Positions 8,526-16,837 of a DNA stretch of 64,000 bases are shown one piece after another. The DNA comes from Aestuariibius insulae. Its GTDB lineage: Bacteria > Pseudomonadota > Alphaproteobacteria > Rhodobacterales > Rhodobacteraceae. The stretch is from NCBI RefSeq assembly GCF_040783535.2, contig NZ_JBFONW020000004.1, forward strand, positions 62,001 to 126,000, in the 5' to 3' direction. A program made the position numbers and the translations under genes. Numbering within the stretch: position 1 is the stretch's first letter; each line of letters begins with the position of its first letter. Below the pieces are notes generated by a model. That model worked only from the letters and a program-made list of their open reading frames with translations, did no database searches and was not told where the DNA came from.

Positions 8526-9623
8526 CTAGTTCAGCGACGGAACGACCAGTTCGAGACCGGCGGCGAGCCAGCCCTTCGTGCTTTCGGGATAGAGTTTCAC
8601 GTTCTCGATCCCGGTCAGCTCGGAGGCGTAGAACCAGGTGAGCGCGCCGAGCTCTCCGGTGTTGCAGAAGGTGACGACCGGTTGGGCTTCCCAGAGGACC
8701 GATTGCGCCTTGAGGTGGGTCAGCATCTCGAGCTCGGGCATCTCCGCGCCCATGAGCCGGTAGAAGCCGGGGGCGGGCATGCTAGCGGCGCCGGGCAGGG
8801 TGGAAGGCACGCTTTGGCCTTGGTCGTTGCGCTTGGCGAACATGCCGGAGGGGCGCCCGTCGAGGAGGTGGCCGCGGGTATGGCCCGCGCCGATATCCTC
8901 GACATCGGCGAGCGAGGCGTACCAGCGGTCCGACATGGTCAGCGCGATCTCGTAGGGTTCGGGCGCAGCGGGCATGTCCGCGAGTGGCAGCTTTGCTGCG
9001 GCCCAGGCGGCGTGGCCGCCTTCGAGAATGGCGATCCGGGGCGCGCCGACGGATTTGAGGAGCCAGTAGACATAGGCGGCGCGGCCCATATCGAAGGGAT
9101 CGGCCTTGGTGTGGATCAGAACGATGGGCCGGTCGAGGCGCAGGCCGGTCTCTCCGATCAATGTGCTGAGCTGGGCATCGGTGGGCGGGCGGCCTGGATT
9201 GTCCTTGGCGCCGCGCCAGCGGGAATAGGGGACGGGCAGCGCGCCGGGGATCACGCCGGAGGCCGCGGCTTTGGCGGATCTCAGATCGACGATCTGAATG
9301 GCGGGATCGGTTTTGAGATCCGCGAGGCCCGCGGGCGACAGGAGCGCGGACCAGTCCGGCGGAGCGGCGGCGGCAGGGGTGTCGCCGGAGGCGCCGCATG
9401 GCAGGGATAGGGTCATGCCGATTTCGATCACGTTGGGATCGGGGCCGATCAGCGCCTTGTTCAGGTCATAAATGACGCTGTAGGCAGCGCTGTCGTTCAG
9501 CCTGTCCTGCGCGATTTTGCCGAGCGTTTCGCCGGATTTTATCTGGTGGATCTGGCCGCATCCCTGAGCGGCGGTGGCGGCAAGACCTAAACCCAGAACA
9601 CTTGCCAGGATGCCGTAAAACAT
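8526..9623 (-). CDS. Secreted LysM-rhodanese sulfurtransferase-like protein
   Basis: 365 residues from ATG 9623, chosen because GGGAGGA lies five bases upstream and a signal peptide follows (MFYGILASVLGLGLAATAA). Then a LysM-like stretch (IKSGETLGKIAQDRL, residues about 28-75) and two rhodanese-type domains, roughly 100-220 and 235-360. The second has the active-site cysteine in TFCNTGE; the first has THTKAD-like sequence without cysteine and is probably inactive. It is predicted to bind peptidoglycan or sit in the periplasm. Placed beside the lone permease and the NosR-like gene, it hints at periplasmic sulfur redox chemistry, but that is inference. Confidence 0.8.
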   Translation of the reverse strand: MFYGILASVLGLGLAATAAQGCGQIHQIKSGETLGKIAQDRLNDSAAYSVIYDLNKALIGPDPNVIEIGMTLSLPCGASGDTPAAAAPPDWSALLSPAGLADLKTDPAIQIVDLRSAKAAASGVIPGALPVPYSRWRGAKDNPGRPPTDAQLSTLIGETGLRLDRPIVLIHTKADPFDMGRAAYVYWLLKSVGAPRIAILEGGHAAWAAAKLPLADMPAAPEPYEIALTMSDRWYASLADVEDIGAGHTRGHLLDGRPSGMFAKRNDQGQSVPSTLPGAASMPAPGFYRLMGAEMPELEMLTHLKAQSVLWEAQPVVTFCNTGELGALTWFYASELTGIENVKLYPESTKGWLAAGLELVVPSLN

Positions 9624-9796
9624 GGCGTCCTCCCTCATAAAAATACATCTACACAGTCCCGTGCCGCGCACTCTCCCCAAGCGCGTGGACGGCTAATGCA
9701 ATGACGTAAGGGCAAGTCGCGCCGCGAGTCCAGCGTTAAGACCTGCGACAAAAGTGGGACATATTTGCGACGAAAATCGTCAGGTATTCGAGAGGA

Positions 9797-11032
9797 TCAC
9801 GCCTTTTCGAGCTCGAACGCGTCGTGCAGCGCCTGGACGGCGAGCTCCATGTATTTGCGGTCGATCAGAACCGAGATCTTGATCTCGGAGGTGGTGATGA
9901 CTTTGATATTCACGCCCTCCTCGCGGAGCGCCGAGAACATTTTGGAGGCGACGCCCGCATGGGAGCGCATGCCGATGCCGACGACCGAGACCTTGGCGAC
10001 ATCGGTATCGGCGACAAGATCGTGGTAGTTGATCGCGCCGTCCTGCTGGGCCTTGGCCATCGCGGCTTCGGCGCGGGGCACGTCGGAGACCGGGCAGGAG
10101 AAGGTCATGTCGGTGCGGCCGTCCTCGGAGATGTTCTGGACGATCATGTCGACATTGACGCCTGCTTCGGCGAGGGGGCCGAAGATGGCGGCGGCGATCC
10201 CCGGGCGGTCGGCGACCGAGATCAGGGTCATTTTGGCCTCGTCGCGGGAATAGGCGACACCGGAGACGACGTTGGATTCCATGATGTCCTCCTCGGCACA
10301 GACGAGCGTGCCGGCGTTTTCGTTGTTATCCTCGAAGCTGGAAAGCACGCGCAGGCGCACATTGTAGCGCATCGCGAGTTCGACCGAGCGGGTCTGGAGC
10401 ACCTTTGCGCCGAGGGAGGCCAGCTCCAGCATTTCCTCGAAGGCGATGCGGTCGAGCTTGCGGGCCTTGGAGCTGATGCGCGGATCGGTCGTGTAGACGC
10501 CGTCCACATCGGTGTAGATATCGCAGCGCTCGGCCCCGAAGGCGGCGGCGAAGGCGACGGCGGTCGTGTCCGAGCCGCCACGGCCCAGCGTGGTGATGCG
10601 ACCTTCGGGGGAGATGCCCTGAAAGCCCGCGACGACGGCGACCTTCATGCCGGTCTTGAACTTGGCGGCGATGTTGTCCGTCGGGATCTCTTCGATCCGG
10701 GCGGAGCTGTGGGCCGAGGTGGTTTTGAGCGGGACCTGCCAGCCGGTCCAGGAGCGGGCGGGGATATCCATCTCCTGCAAGGTAAGCGCCATCAGACCGG
10801 CGGTCACCTGCTCGCCCGAGGAGACGACGGCGTCGTATTCGCGGGCGTCGAAGAGGGGCGATGTCTCTTCGACCCAGCCGACAAGCTCGTTGGTCTTTCC
10901 GGACATGGCCGAGACGATGACGATGACGTCATAGCCGTTCGCCACCTCGCGGCCGATGCGCTTGGCCGCCCGGCGGATCCGGTCGAGATTGGCGACGGAG
11001 GTGCCGCCGAATTTCATCACGAGGGTGGGCAT
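9797..11032 (-). CDS. lysC: Aspartokinase
   Basis: 411 residues from ATG 11032, matching the usual length of single-function aspartokinases. The N-terminal kinase domain starts with MPTLVMKFGGTSV and has the GRGGSDTTAV block; two ACT domains follow from about residue 265 (MTLISVADRPGIAA and KVSVVGIGMRSHAGVA). It phosphorylates aspartate, the first step toward lysine, threonine, methionine and diaminopimelate, and the ACT domains give feedback control by amino acids. An upstream ATG-less extension of 33 residues was left out because it lacks family similarity. Confidence 0.96.
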   Translation of the reverse strand: MPTLVMKFGGTSVANLDRIRRAAKRIGREVANGYDVIVIVSAMSGKTNELVGWVEETSPLFDAREYDAVVSSGEQVTAGLMALTLQEMDIPARSWTGWQVPLKTTSAHSSARIEEIPTDNIAAKFKTGMKVAVVAGFQGISPEGRITTLGRGGSDTTAVAFAAAFGAERCDIYTDVDGVYTTDPRISSKARKLDRIAFEEMLELASLGAKVLQTRSVELAMRYNVRLRVLSSFEDNNENAGTLVCAEEDIMESNVVSGVAYSRDEAKMTLISVADRPGIAAAIFGPLAEAGVNVDMIVQNISEDGRTDMTFSCPVSDVPRAEAAMAKAQQDGAINYHDLVADTDVAKVSVVGIGMRSHAGVASKMFSALREEGVNIKVITTSEIKISVLIDRKYMELAVQALHDAFELEKA

Positions 11033-11211
11033 GGGGGTCCTTTGGATGCGCGCCGAGGCGGCAATATGCAAAGCGGGGCGGGAGGGCAAGAGCCGGAGCT
11101 GGGCGACTGCGCGCCCCGGGGGGCGCGACACCCGCCCGGCCCGGCCTTCGCGGGCGCGGGGATGGGTATGGTTTTTGAAGGGGTCAGCCGCTCGGGGCGC
11201 TGCCCCGGACC

Positions 11212-11240
11212 CCGAGGTATTTAAGGCAAGATGAGGAGGT
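11212..11240 (+). repeat. Intergenic repeat motif, copy 3
   Basis: Core GAGGTATTTAAGGCAAGATG followed by AGGAGG, between the aspartokinase and SDR genes. Similar in order and spacing to 1070-1100 and 3541-3571. A GC-rich run (GGGGCGCTGCCCCGGACCCC) precedes it. Confidence 0.55.
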
Positions 11241-11884
11241 CAGTACGGGTGGGCTGTGCCGTCCCAGGTTTCGAAAATGCCGGTCGTGTCGGGGGAAAGG
11301 TCGGCGAAGCGTTGGGCGAGGCCGGTTGCGCTTTGTTCGGGGGAGATGGCGGCGTGATCGCCGCCCATATCGGTGCGGACCCAGCCGGGGTGGTAGATGC
11401 CGACGGAGACGCCTTTCGGTTTGAGGTCGGTCGCGAGATTGCGGCCGAGATTGAGGACGGCGGCCTTGGAGGCGCGGTAGATGTAGCTGCCGCCCGGCGC
11501 CTGGGTGTCGGAGGCCATCTGGGAGGAGAGGATGGCGATCTTGCCTTGTGCCGCTGTGAGTTGCGGCAGGAGGGTCTGGATCAGGCCGAAGATGCCGGTG
11601 ACGTTTGTGGCGAAGGTCTCTTCCCACATCTCGGGCGGGTAGCCGTCCGCGAGGCTCTCGGATTTGTCGGGGTAGATCCCGGCATTGCAGACGAGGAGAT
11701 CGAGGGTATCCGGCAGGGTGGGCGCCAGGGCGGCGATCGAGGCGGGGTCGGACTGGTCGAGCTGGCGCCAGTCGTCGCCGTCCGGGGTGCCGCGGGTGGT
11801 ACCGATGACGGTGTAATCGAGGGCGAGGGCGGTCTTAAGGGCGGCGCCGATGCCGCGATTGGCGCCGGTGATGAGAGCGTGCAT
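11240..11884 (-). CDS. Short-chain dehydrogenase/reductase
   Basis: 214 residues. The Rossmann nucleotide-binding motif TGANRGIG is at residues 6-13, the NAG motif (CNAGIY) lies near residue 68, and the catalytic Ser, Tyr and Lys are in SSQMAS and YRASK. GGAGGT lies five bases before the ATG. This is a short, NAD(P)-dependent oxidoreductase of the C-factor-like SDR group; substrate unknown. It stands alone between aspartokinase and the DUF1178 gene on the same strand. Confidence 0.88.
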   Translation of the reverse strand: MHALITGANRGIGAALKTALALDYTVIGTTRGTPDGDDWRQLDQSDPASIAALAPTLPDTLDLLVCNAGIYPDKSESLADGYPPEMWEETFATNVTGIFGLIQTLLPQLTAAQGKIAILSSQMASDTQAPGGSYIYRASKAAVLNLGRNLATDLKPKGVSVGIYHPGWVRTDMGGDHAAISPEQSATGLAQRFADLSPDTTGIFETWDGTAHPY

Positions 11885-11947
11885 GGGGGACCTCCGAGAC
11901 TGTCTGGCCTCAGGACGTAACGCGGGGGCGGCCCGGGTCGAGTGCGG

Positions 11948-12340
11948 TCAGTTCACCTTGCGGGTGGGCGTGAAGGGCAGGGGAGCGACGGGGATGCCGT
12001 CGTCGATCAGGGCCTTGGCCTCGGCCGGTTTGGCCTCGCCGTAGATCGGGCGGTCCGGGGCGGTGCCGTCCTGCATGGCGCGCGCCTCGGAGGCGAAGTC
12101 GGGGCCGAAATAGTCGCAATTGCTTTCCACATGGGATTTGAACGCGGCGAGTGCCTTGGCGGGATCGATCTTGACCCCGCCGCCGATCTTGGGGGCCATG
12201 AGGGTTTTCTCCACGGAGGTCGAGCCGCAGTCGAGGCAGGTCAGGCGGCCTGCGGCGCGCAGGTCCTCGTAGGCGTCCGAGGATTGGAACCAGCTTTCGA
12301 AGCTGTGTCCCTGATCGCATTTGAGAGTGTACTTGATCAT
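11948..12340 (-). CDS. DUF1178 family protein (zinc-ribbon-like)
   Basis: 130 residues from ATG 12340 (MIKYTLKCDQGHSFESWF). A pair of C-x2-C motifs is suggested by KCDQGH and LDCGS (TCLDCGSTSVEKTLMAP), giving a short metal-binding N-terminus; the typical family core follows. Function is unknown. Members are common in alphaproteobacteria, often next to a Nudix or carbon-nitrogen hydrolase gene, as here. Confidence 0.85.
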   Translation of the reverse strand: MIKYTLKCDQGHSFESWFQSSDAYEDLRAAGRLTCLDCGSTSVEKTLMAPKIGGGVKIDPAKALAAFKSHVESNCDYFGPDFASEARAMQDGTAPDRPIYGEAKPAEAKALIDDGIPVAPLPFTPTRKVN

Positions 12341-12398
12341 GCCGGGTCTTTCGCGTGCTGCGAGATATCTAGCCTTCCGGCGGGCGCGCGCACAGGGG

Positions 12399-12875
12399 TC
12401 AGGGCGCGAGTGACGCAGGGTCGAAGCGGCGCAGGATCTCGGCAAGGCCCGGCTCGTCCACACGCTCTGCCGCTTTTTCGGGGGTGAACCATTTGCGGCG
12501 GCGTTCGTCCTTTTCCGGCCAGTTGTTCAGGACGGTCTTAACCTTGATCGGGTAGACCAGCGCCAGATAGGGCTGGCGTTTGTCGTGGTGCTTGCGGGTG
12601 TCGAAGACGCCAAGGCAGATGTCGTAGCTGCGCCCGCGCAGGCCAGCCTCCTCGTAGGCTTCGATGGCGGCGGCGCCGGCGGGGGTGCGGCCATGCATCG
12701 GCCAGCCCTTGGGCAGGATCCAGCGCTTGGACGTGCGGCTGGTGACGAGGCAGATCTGGACCTCGCCTTTCTTGACGCGCCAGCAGAGCGCCGCGAACTG
12801 GGTGCGCACGCTGCGCTTGGAGACGCCCGAGAGCGAGAGCTTTCGGGGCTTGTTCAAGGGACGCATCATGGTCAT
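12399..12875 (-). CDS. Nudix hydrolase (diphosphoinositol polyphosphate phosphohydrolase-like)
   Basis: 158 residues. The Nudix box is recognisable from GWPMHGRTPAGAAAIEAYEEAGL: the catalytic EExG end is intact, while the usual first Glu position is Arg, a variation common in this LPKGWPM subgroup. Such enzymes cleave nucleoside or inositol diphosphate-linked substrates. Three in-frame ATG codons (12875, 12869, 12866) could start it; none has a clear ribosome site, so the longest was kept. Confidence 0.87.
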   Translation of the reverse strand: MTMMRPLNKPRKLSLSGVSKRSVRTQFAALCWRVKKGEVQICLVTSRTSKRWILPKGWPMHGRTPAGAAAIEAYEEAGLRGRSYDICLGVFDTRKHHDKRQPYLALVYPIKVKTVLNNWPEKDERRRKWFTPEKAAERVDEPGLAEILRRFDPASLAP

Positions 12876-12975
12876 CGGTCTGAGGCGGTCTAGCCTTTGT
12901 TGGTGGACTCGAAGCCTCTTGTTAGCGGTTTCAAGGCCTTATTGCAAAGTTCAGCCCGTAAAGGATCTCTCAACC

Positions 12976-14139
12976 GTGACTAAAAAGTGGTTAACGGAGC
13001 CGGTCTTTATCGGGCACGAGATTTACCGGCATTCCAGTTATGGGGGCTGGCATCCGCTGCGGATCCCGCGCGTGTCGACTGTGATCGATCTGGCGCGGGC
13101 GCTGGACTGGCTGCCGGACCGGCAGTACCGGACGTCGCCTCGGGCGCGGGTGGCGGCGCTGACGGAGTGGCATGCGCCCGATTATGTCGCCGCTGTCGCG
13201 CGGGCAGAGGCGGCGGGGGCGGTGTCGGACGAGGAGCGGGAGCGGTATGGGCTGGGAACCCCCTCCAACCCGGTTTATCCGGAGATGTTCCGGCGGCCCG
13301 CGACGGCGGTGGGCGGGTCGATCCTGGCCGGAGCGCTGCTGGAAGGCGGCGGGATCGTGCATCATCCGGCGGGTGGTACGCATCACGGGCTGCCGGGGCG
13401 GGCGAACGGGTTCTGCTATTTCAACGATCCGGTCTTTGCGGTGCTGTCGCTGCGCGCGCATGGCGTGCGGCGTGTCGCTTATGTAGATATCGATGCGCAT
13501 CATCCCGATGGAGTGGAGGTGGCGTTCGGCGGCGATCCGGATGTGCTGATGCTCTCGGTCCACGAGGCGAGGCGGTGGCCGCGCACGGGCGGGCTGGAGG
13601 TGCGGGGGGCCGGGCAGGTGTGGAACCTGCCGGTGCCGCGCGGGCTCAACGACAGCGAGATGGCGGTGATCCGGGAGGATCTGATCGGGCCGGTGGTGGA
13701 GGCTTTTGCGCCCGAGGCGATCGTGCTGCAATGCGGATCGGATGCGGTCGAGGAGGATCCGCAGTCGCGGCTGAGCCTGTCGAACCGGGCGCATTGGGCG
13801 ATTGTGGAGCGGCTGCTTCCGATGACGCCGCGCTTTCTGGCGCTGGGCGGGGGCGGGTATAATCCGTGGTCGGTCGGGCGGCTTTGGACCGGGATCTGGG
13901 GGGTGCTGAACGGGCAGGCGCCGCCGGAGCGGTTGCCCGATGAGGCTGAAGCTGTGTTGCGGCGTTTGAGCTGGGACCATGACCGGCGGGGGCGCAATCC
14001 GCCGGAGTATTGGTTCACAACGCTGGCGGATGCGCCGCGCGACGGGTCGGTTCGGCACGAGATCGGGGCGCGGATTGCGGAGCTTTACCGGGGCAGGAGC
14101 GGGTCGAGCCGGGCGAGAAGCGCGTCGAGATCGGTCTGA
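12976..14139 (+). CDS. Histone deacetylase family protein (AcuC/acetylpolyamine deacetylase-like)
   Basis: 387 residues from GTG 12976, chosen because AAGGA lies about ten bases before it and family similarity begins here. The zinc amidohydrolase signature is complete: HHPAGGTHHG (catalytic His pair), DIDAHHPDGVE (zinc ligands Asp and His), CGSDAVEEDP (third ligand) and LGGGGYN (catalytic Tyr). Bacterial members remove acetyl groups from lysine, polyamines or acetoin-pathway proteins. Its 3' end overlaps the convergent waaA gene by 55 bases. Confidence 0.93.
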   Translation: MTKKWLTEPVFIGHEIYRHSSYGGWHPLRIPRVSTVIDLARALDWLPDRQYRTSPRARVAALTEWHAPDYVAAVARAEAAGAVSDEERERYGLGTPSNPVYPEMFRRPATAVGGSILAGALLEGGGIVHHPAGGTHHGLPGRANGFCYFNDPVFAVLSLRAHGVRRVAYVDIDAHHPDGVEVAFGGDPDVLMLSVHEARRWPRTGGLEVRGAGQVWNLPVPRGLNDSEMAVIREDLIGPVVEAFAPEAIVLQCGSDAVEEDPQSRLSLSNRAHWAIVERLLPMTPRFLALGGGGYNPWSVGRLWTGIWGVLNGQAPPERLPDEAEAVLRRLSWDHDRRGRNPPEYWFTTLADAPRDGSVRHEIGARIAELYRGRSGSSRARSASRSV

Positions 14140-15314
14140 GAGGCGAGGGCGGCTTGCGCCTTGGCGGGCATATCGGAGCCATTCAGATGGGAAAGGATGG
14201 CCTTGGCGATCTGGTCCGGGGTTTCGGCGAGGGCTGCGCCGCCGGTGGTATCGAGCGCCTCGTAAGCGGCGCGGAAGTTGTCGAGATGGGGCCCGTAAAG
14301 GATTGCGGTGCCGTAGGCGGCAGGCTCGAACGGGGTGTGGCCGCCTTTGTCCACGAGCGAGCCGCCGATGAAAGTGACGGCGGCAAGGCGATACCAAAGC
14401 GGCATCTCTCCCATCGTGTCGGCGAGGTAGATATCGGCGGTCGGGGCCTCGCCCAAGGAGCGGCGGGCGAGGGTGAGGCCGCGTTCGGTGATCAGGCGGG
14501 CGATGTCATCGGCGCGGCGGGGATGGCGGGGGGCGAGGATGGCCTTGAGAGCCGGTTGCTGTTCGCGGGCGAGGAGAAAGGCGTCGAGGAGGGGGGCGTC
14601 TTCGCCGTCATGGGTGGAGGCGAAGAGGATGGTGTTGGATCTGGGGAAGGCGGTTTGCAGGTCGAAGGGCAGGGGGTCGGTGTTCGGGGTGTAGAGCGCC
14701 TTGAGGTCGATCTGCGGCGCGATGGCGGCCTCGGGGACGCCGAGGGTGCGGAAGCGGCGCTCGGCCTCGGCGCTTTGGGCAGAGAGGAGGGTGATGGGCT
14801 CGAGGGCGGCTTTGGCGAGGCTGGGTAGGCGGGACCAGCCGCGGGCGCTGCGCTCGGACATGCGGGCGGCGATCAGGGCTGTGGGGATGTCGCGCGCTGC
14901 ACAGGTGGTCAGGCGGTTCGGCCAAAGCTCGTTTTCGAGGGTCAGGAACGCGGTGACGTTTTGGCGGCGGAGGGCGCGGCGGGTGAGCCAGCGCAGATCG
15001 AGCGGCGCGAGCGTCGCGGTGGTTCGGGGGAGCTGCCAGCCCTGCGCCAGGTCGCGGCCAGTGACGGTGTTCGCGGTGATCCAGAGGCGGTGCCGCGGAT
15101 GCCGCTCGAGCAGGGCCTCGATGAGGGGACGGGCGGAGATCAGCTCTCCGTTGCTGGCGCCGTGGAGCCAGAGGGTGGGGCCATCCTCGCGCGGCGGGCC
15201 GGTGAGGCGGGCACGGAGGGCTGCGGCATCCTCTCGCCCGGTGAGCCGCCGCCAGAGGAAAAGCCCCGCAAGGAGCGGCGCGAGCAGGGTAATGAGCAGG
15301 CGGTAGAAACGCAT
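14085..15314 (-). CDS. waaA: 3-deoxy-D-manno-octulosonic acid (Kdo) transferase
   Basis: 409 residues from ATG 15314. An N-terminal membrane anchor (RLLITLLAPLLAGLFLWRRL) is followed by the glycosyltransferase family 30 domain (WLHGASNGELISARPLI near residue 50, ENELWPN near 125) and a GT-B C-terminal half with the FIGGSLVDKGGHTPFEPAAYG nucleotide-sugar block, quoted here as FIGGSLVD and GGHTPFEP. It transfers Kdo to lipid A precursor at the inner membrane. Converges on the deacetylase gene with a 55-base overlap. Confidence 0.93.
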   Translation of the reverse strand: MRFYRLLITLLAPLLAGLFLWRRLTGREDAAALRARLTGPPREDGPTLWLHGASNGELISARPLIEALLERHPRHRLWITANTVTGRDLAQGWQLPRTTATLAPLDLRWLTRRALRRQNVTAFLTLENELWPNRLTTCAARDIPTALIAARMSERSARGWSRLPSLAKAALEPITLLSAQSAEAERRFRTLGVPEAAIAPQIDLKALYTPNTDPLPFDLQTAFPRSNTILFASTHDGEDAPLLDAFLLAREQQPALKAILAPRHPRRADDIARLITERGLTLARRSLGEAPTADIYLADTMGEMPLWYRLAAVTFIGGSLVDKGGHTPFEPAAYGTAILYGPHLDNFRAAYEALDTTGGAALAETPDQIAKAILSHLNGSDMPAKAQAALASQTDLDALLARLDPLLPR

Positions 15315-15407
15315 GGGAGCCTTGATGTGGGATAGTCCGCCGATAGGACGGTGCGGGCGCTGGTGCAAGGCTTGCAAGTCGGAAGGGGCGCGGTCAGTCT
15401 TCGCCCC

Positions 15408-16136
15408 ATGATCCGGGCTTTGGTTCTTTTCGTATGTCTGGCCGCGCCTGCGGGGGCGGAAACCGTGCGGGTTTTCGCGGCGGCGAGCCTGAAAGGGCCG
15501 CTTGACCGGGCGGTCGAGGCTTGGGCCGAAGCGACGGGTCACGAGGCGCAGGTGGCTTATGGCGGCTCGGCGACCATCGCGCGGCAGATCGACCAGGGCG
15601 CGCCTGCGGATCTGGTTCTGCTGGCGAGCCCACTTTGGGCGGATTGGCTGGCGGAGCGGGGATTTGCGGGAGCGGAGGCCCCGGTGGCGTATCTGTCGAA
15701 CAGGCTGGTGCTGATCGCGCCGGAGCCGGGAGCTCTGGATCTGACGGCGGAGGCTGTGGAGGCGCGGCTCGGGGACGGGCGGCTGGCGATGGGGATGAGT
15801 AAGGTCGTGCCGGCGGGGATTTACGGGCGCGCGTCGCTGGAGGCTTTGGGACTGTGGGACGGCGTGGCCGAGCGGCTGGCCGAGATGGACAATGTGCGCG
15901 CGGCGTTGGCGCTGGTGGCCTTGGGAGAGGCGCCGCTGGGGCTGGTCTACCGGACCGATGCGGAGGCGGACGGGGATGTCTTTGTCGTCGCCGATCTGCC
16001 GGAGGAGAGCCATCCGGCGATCCTTTATCCTCTGGCGCTTTTGAGCGAGGCCAAGCCCGCGCGGGCGCTTTATGATTACCTGCAACGCCCGGAGGGCCGG
16101 GCGGCCTTTCTCGCGGCCGGATTTCTGGAGCCCTGA
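15408..16136 (+). CDS. modA: Molybdate ABC transporter substrate-binding protein
   Basis: 242 residues from ATG 15408 with a signal peptide (MIRALVLFVCLAAPAGAE). Family landmarks are FAAASLKGPLD (oxyanion contacts at Ser), YGGSATIARQI and GVAERLAEMDNVRAALALV. It captures molybdate in the periplasm. Its stop shares one base with the modB start (TGATG). No obvious ModE box was seen upstream. Molybdate uptake fits the CoxL-type molybdoenzyme in this window. Confidence 0.93.
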   Translation: MIRALVLFVCLAAPAGAETVRVFAAASLKGPLDRAVEAWAEATGHEAQVAYGGSATIARQIDQGAPADLVLLASPLWADWLAERGFAGAEAPVAYLSNRLVLIAPEPGALDLTAEAVEARLGDGRLAMGMSKVVPAGIYGRASLEALGLWDGVAERLAEMDNVRAALALVALGEAPLGLVYRTDAEADGDVFVVADLPEESHPAILYPLALLSEAKPARALYDYLQRPEGRAAFLAAGFLEP

Positions 16137-16837
16137 TGGACCTCGACCAGCTGGGACCCGCCGAATGGGAGGCGGTGCGGCTGTCGCTGCGCGTGTCGCT
16201 GGTGGCGACGCTGGTCAGCTTGCCGCTCGGGGTTTTCGTGGCCTATGCGCTGGCGCGCTGGCGGTTCCCGGGTCATGCGCTGCTGAACGGGCTGGTGCAT
16301 CTGCCGCTGGTGCTGCCGCCGGTGGTGACGGGCTATCTGCTGCTGGTTCTGCTGGGGCGGCGGGGCGCGCTGGGCGCGTGGCTGGAGGAGACGTTCGGGC
16401 TGGTGATTGCGTTCCGCTGGACGGGAGCTGCGATTGCCGCCGGAGTAATGGCTTTTCCGCTTTTGGTGCGCGCGGTGCGACTGGCCATCGAAGCGGTCGA
16501 TCCGGGGCTGGAGGATGCGGCGGCGACGCTCGGTGCGTCGCGTGTGCGGGTGTTCCTGACGGTGACGTTGCCGCTGATCTGGCCGGGACTGCTGGCGGGG
16601 GCGGTGCTGGCCTTCGCCAAGGCGATGGGAGAGTTCGGCGCGACGATTACCTTCGTGGCCGCGATCCCCGGAGAGACGCTGACCATCCCGTCCGCGATCT
16701 ACACGGCGCTGCAGGTGCCGGGCCGGGAGGATGCGGTGCTGGCGCTGGTCGGGATCTCCATCGCGGTGGCGATGGCGGCGGTTCTGCTGTCGGAGGCGCT
16801 GGCGCGCCGGGCGGCGCGGCGGATCGCGGGCACATGA
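16136..16837 (+). CDS. modB: Molybdate ABC transporter permease
   Basis: 233 residues, five membrane segments, with the permease EAA loop (EDAAATLGASRVRVFLTVTL) near residue 125 and the typical FAKAMGEFGATITF segment after it. It forms the inner-membrane channel for molybdate. Translationally coupled on both sides: one shared base with modA and a four-base ATGA overlap with modC. Confidence 0.95.
   Translation: MDLDQLGPAEWEAVRLSLRVSLVATLVSLPLGVFVAYALARWRFPGHALLNGLVHLPLVLPPVVTGYLLLVLLGRRGALGAWLEETFGLVIAFRWTGAAIAAGVMAFPLLVRAVRLAIEAVDPGLEDAAATLGASRVRVFLTVTLPLIWPGLLAGAVLAFAKAMGEFGATITFVAAIPGETLTIPSAIYTALQVPGREDAVLALVGISIAVAMAAVLLSEALARRAARRIAGT

Noticed and set aside
15315..15407. ModE/Mo-box upstream of modA
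   Set aside because: No clear dyad of the known type could be seen in the 93-base gap, so no site was called.
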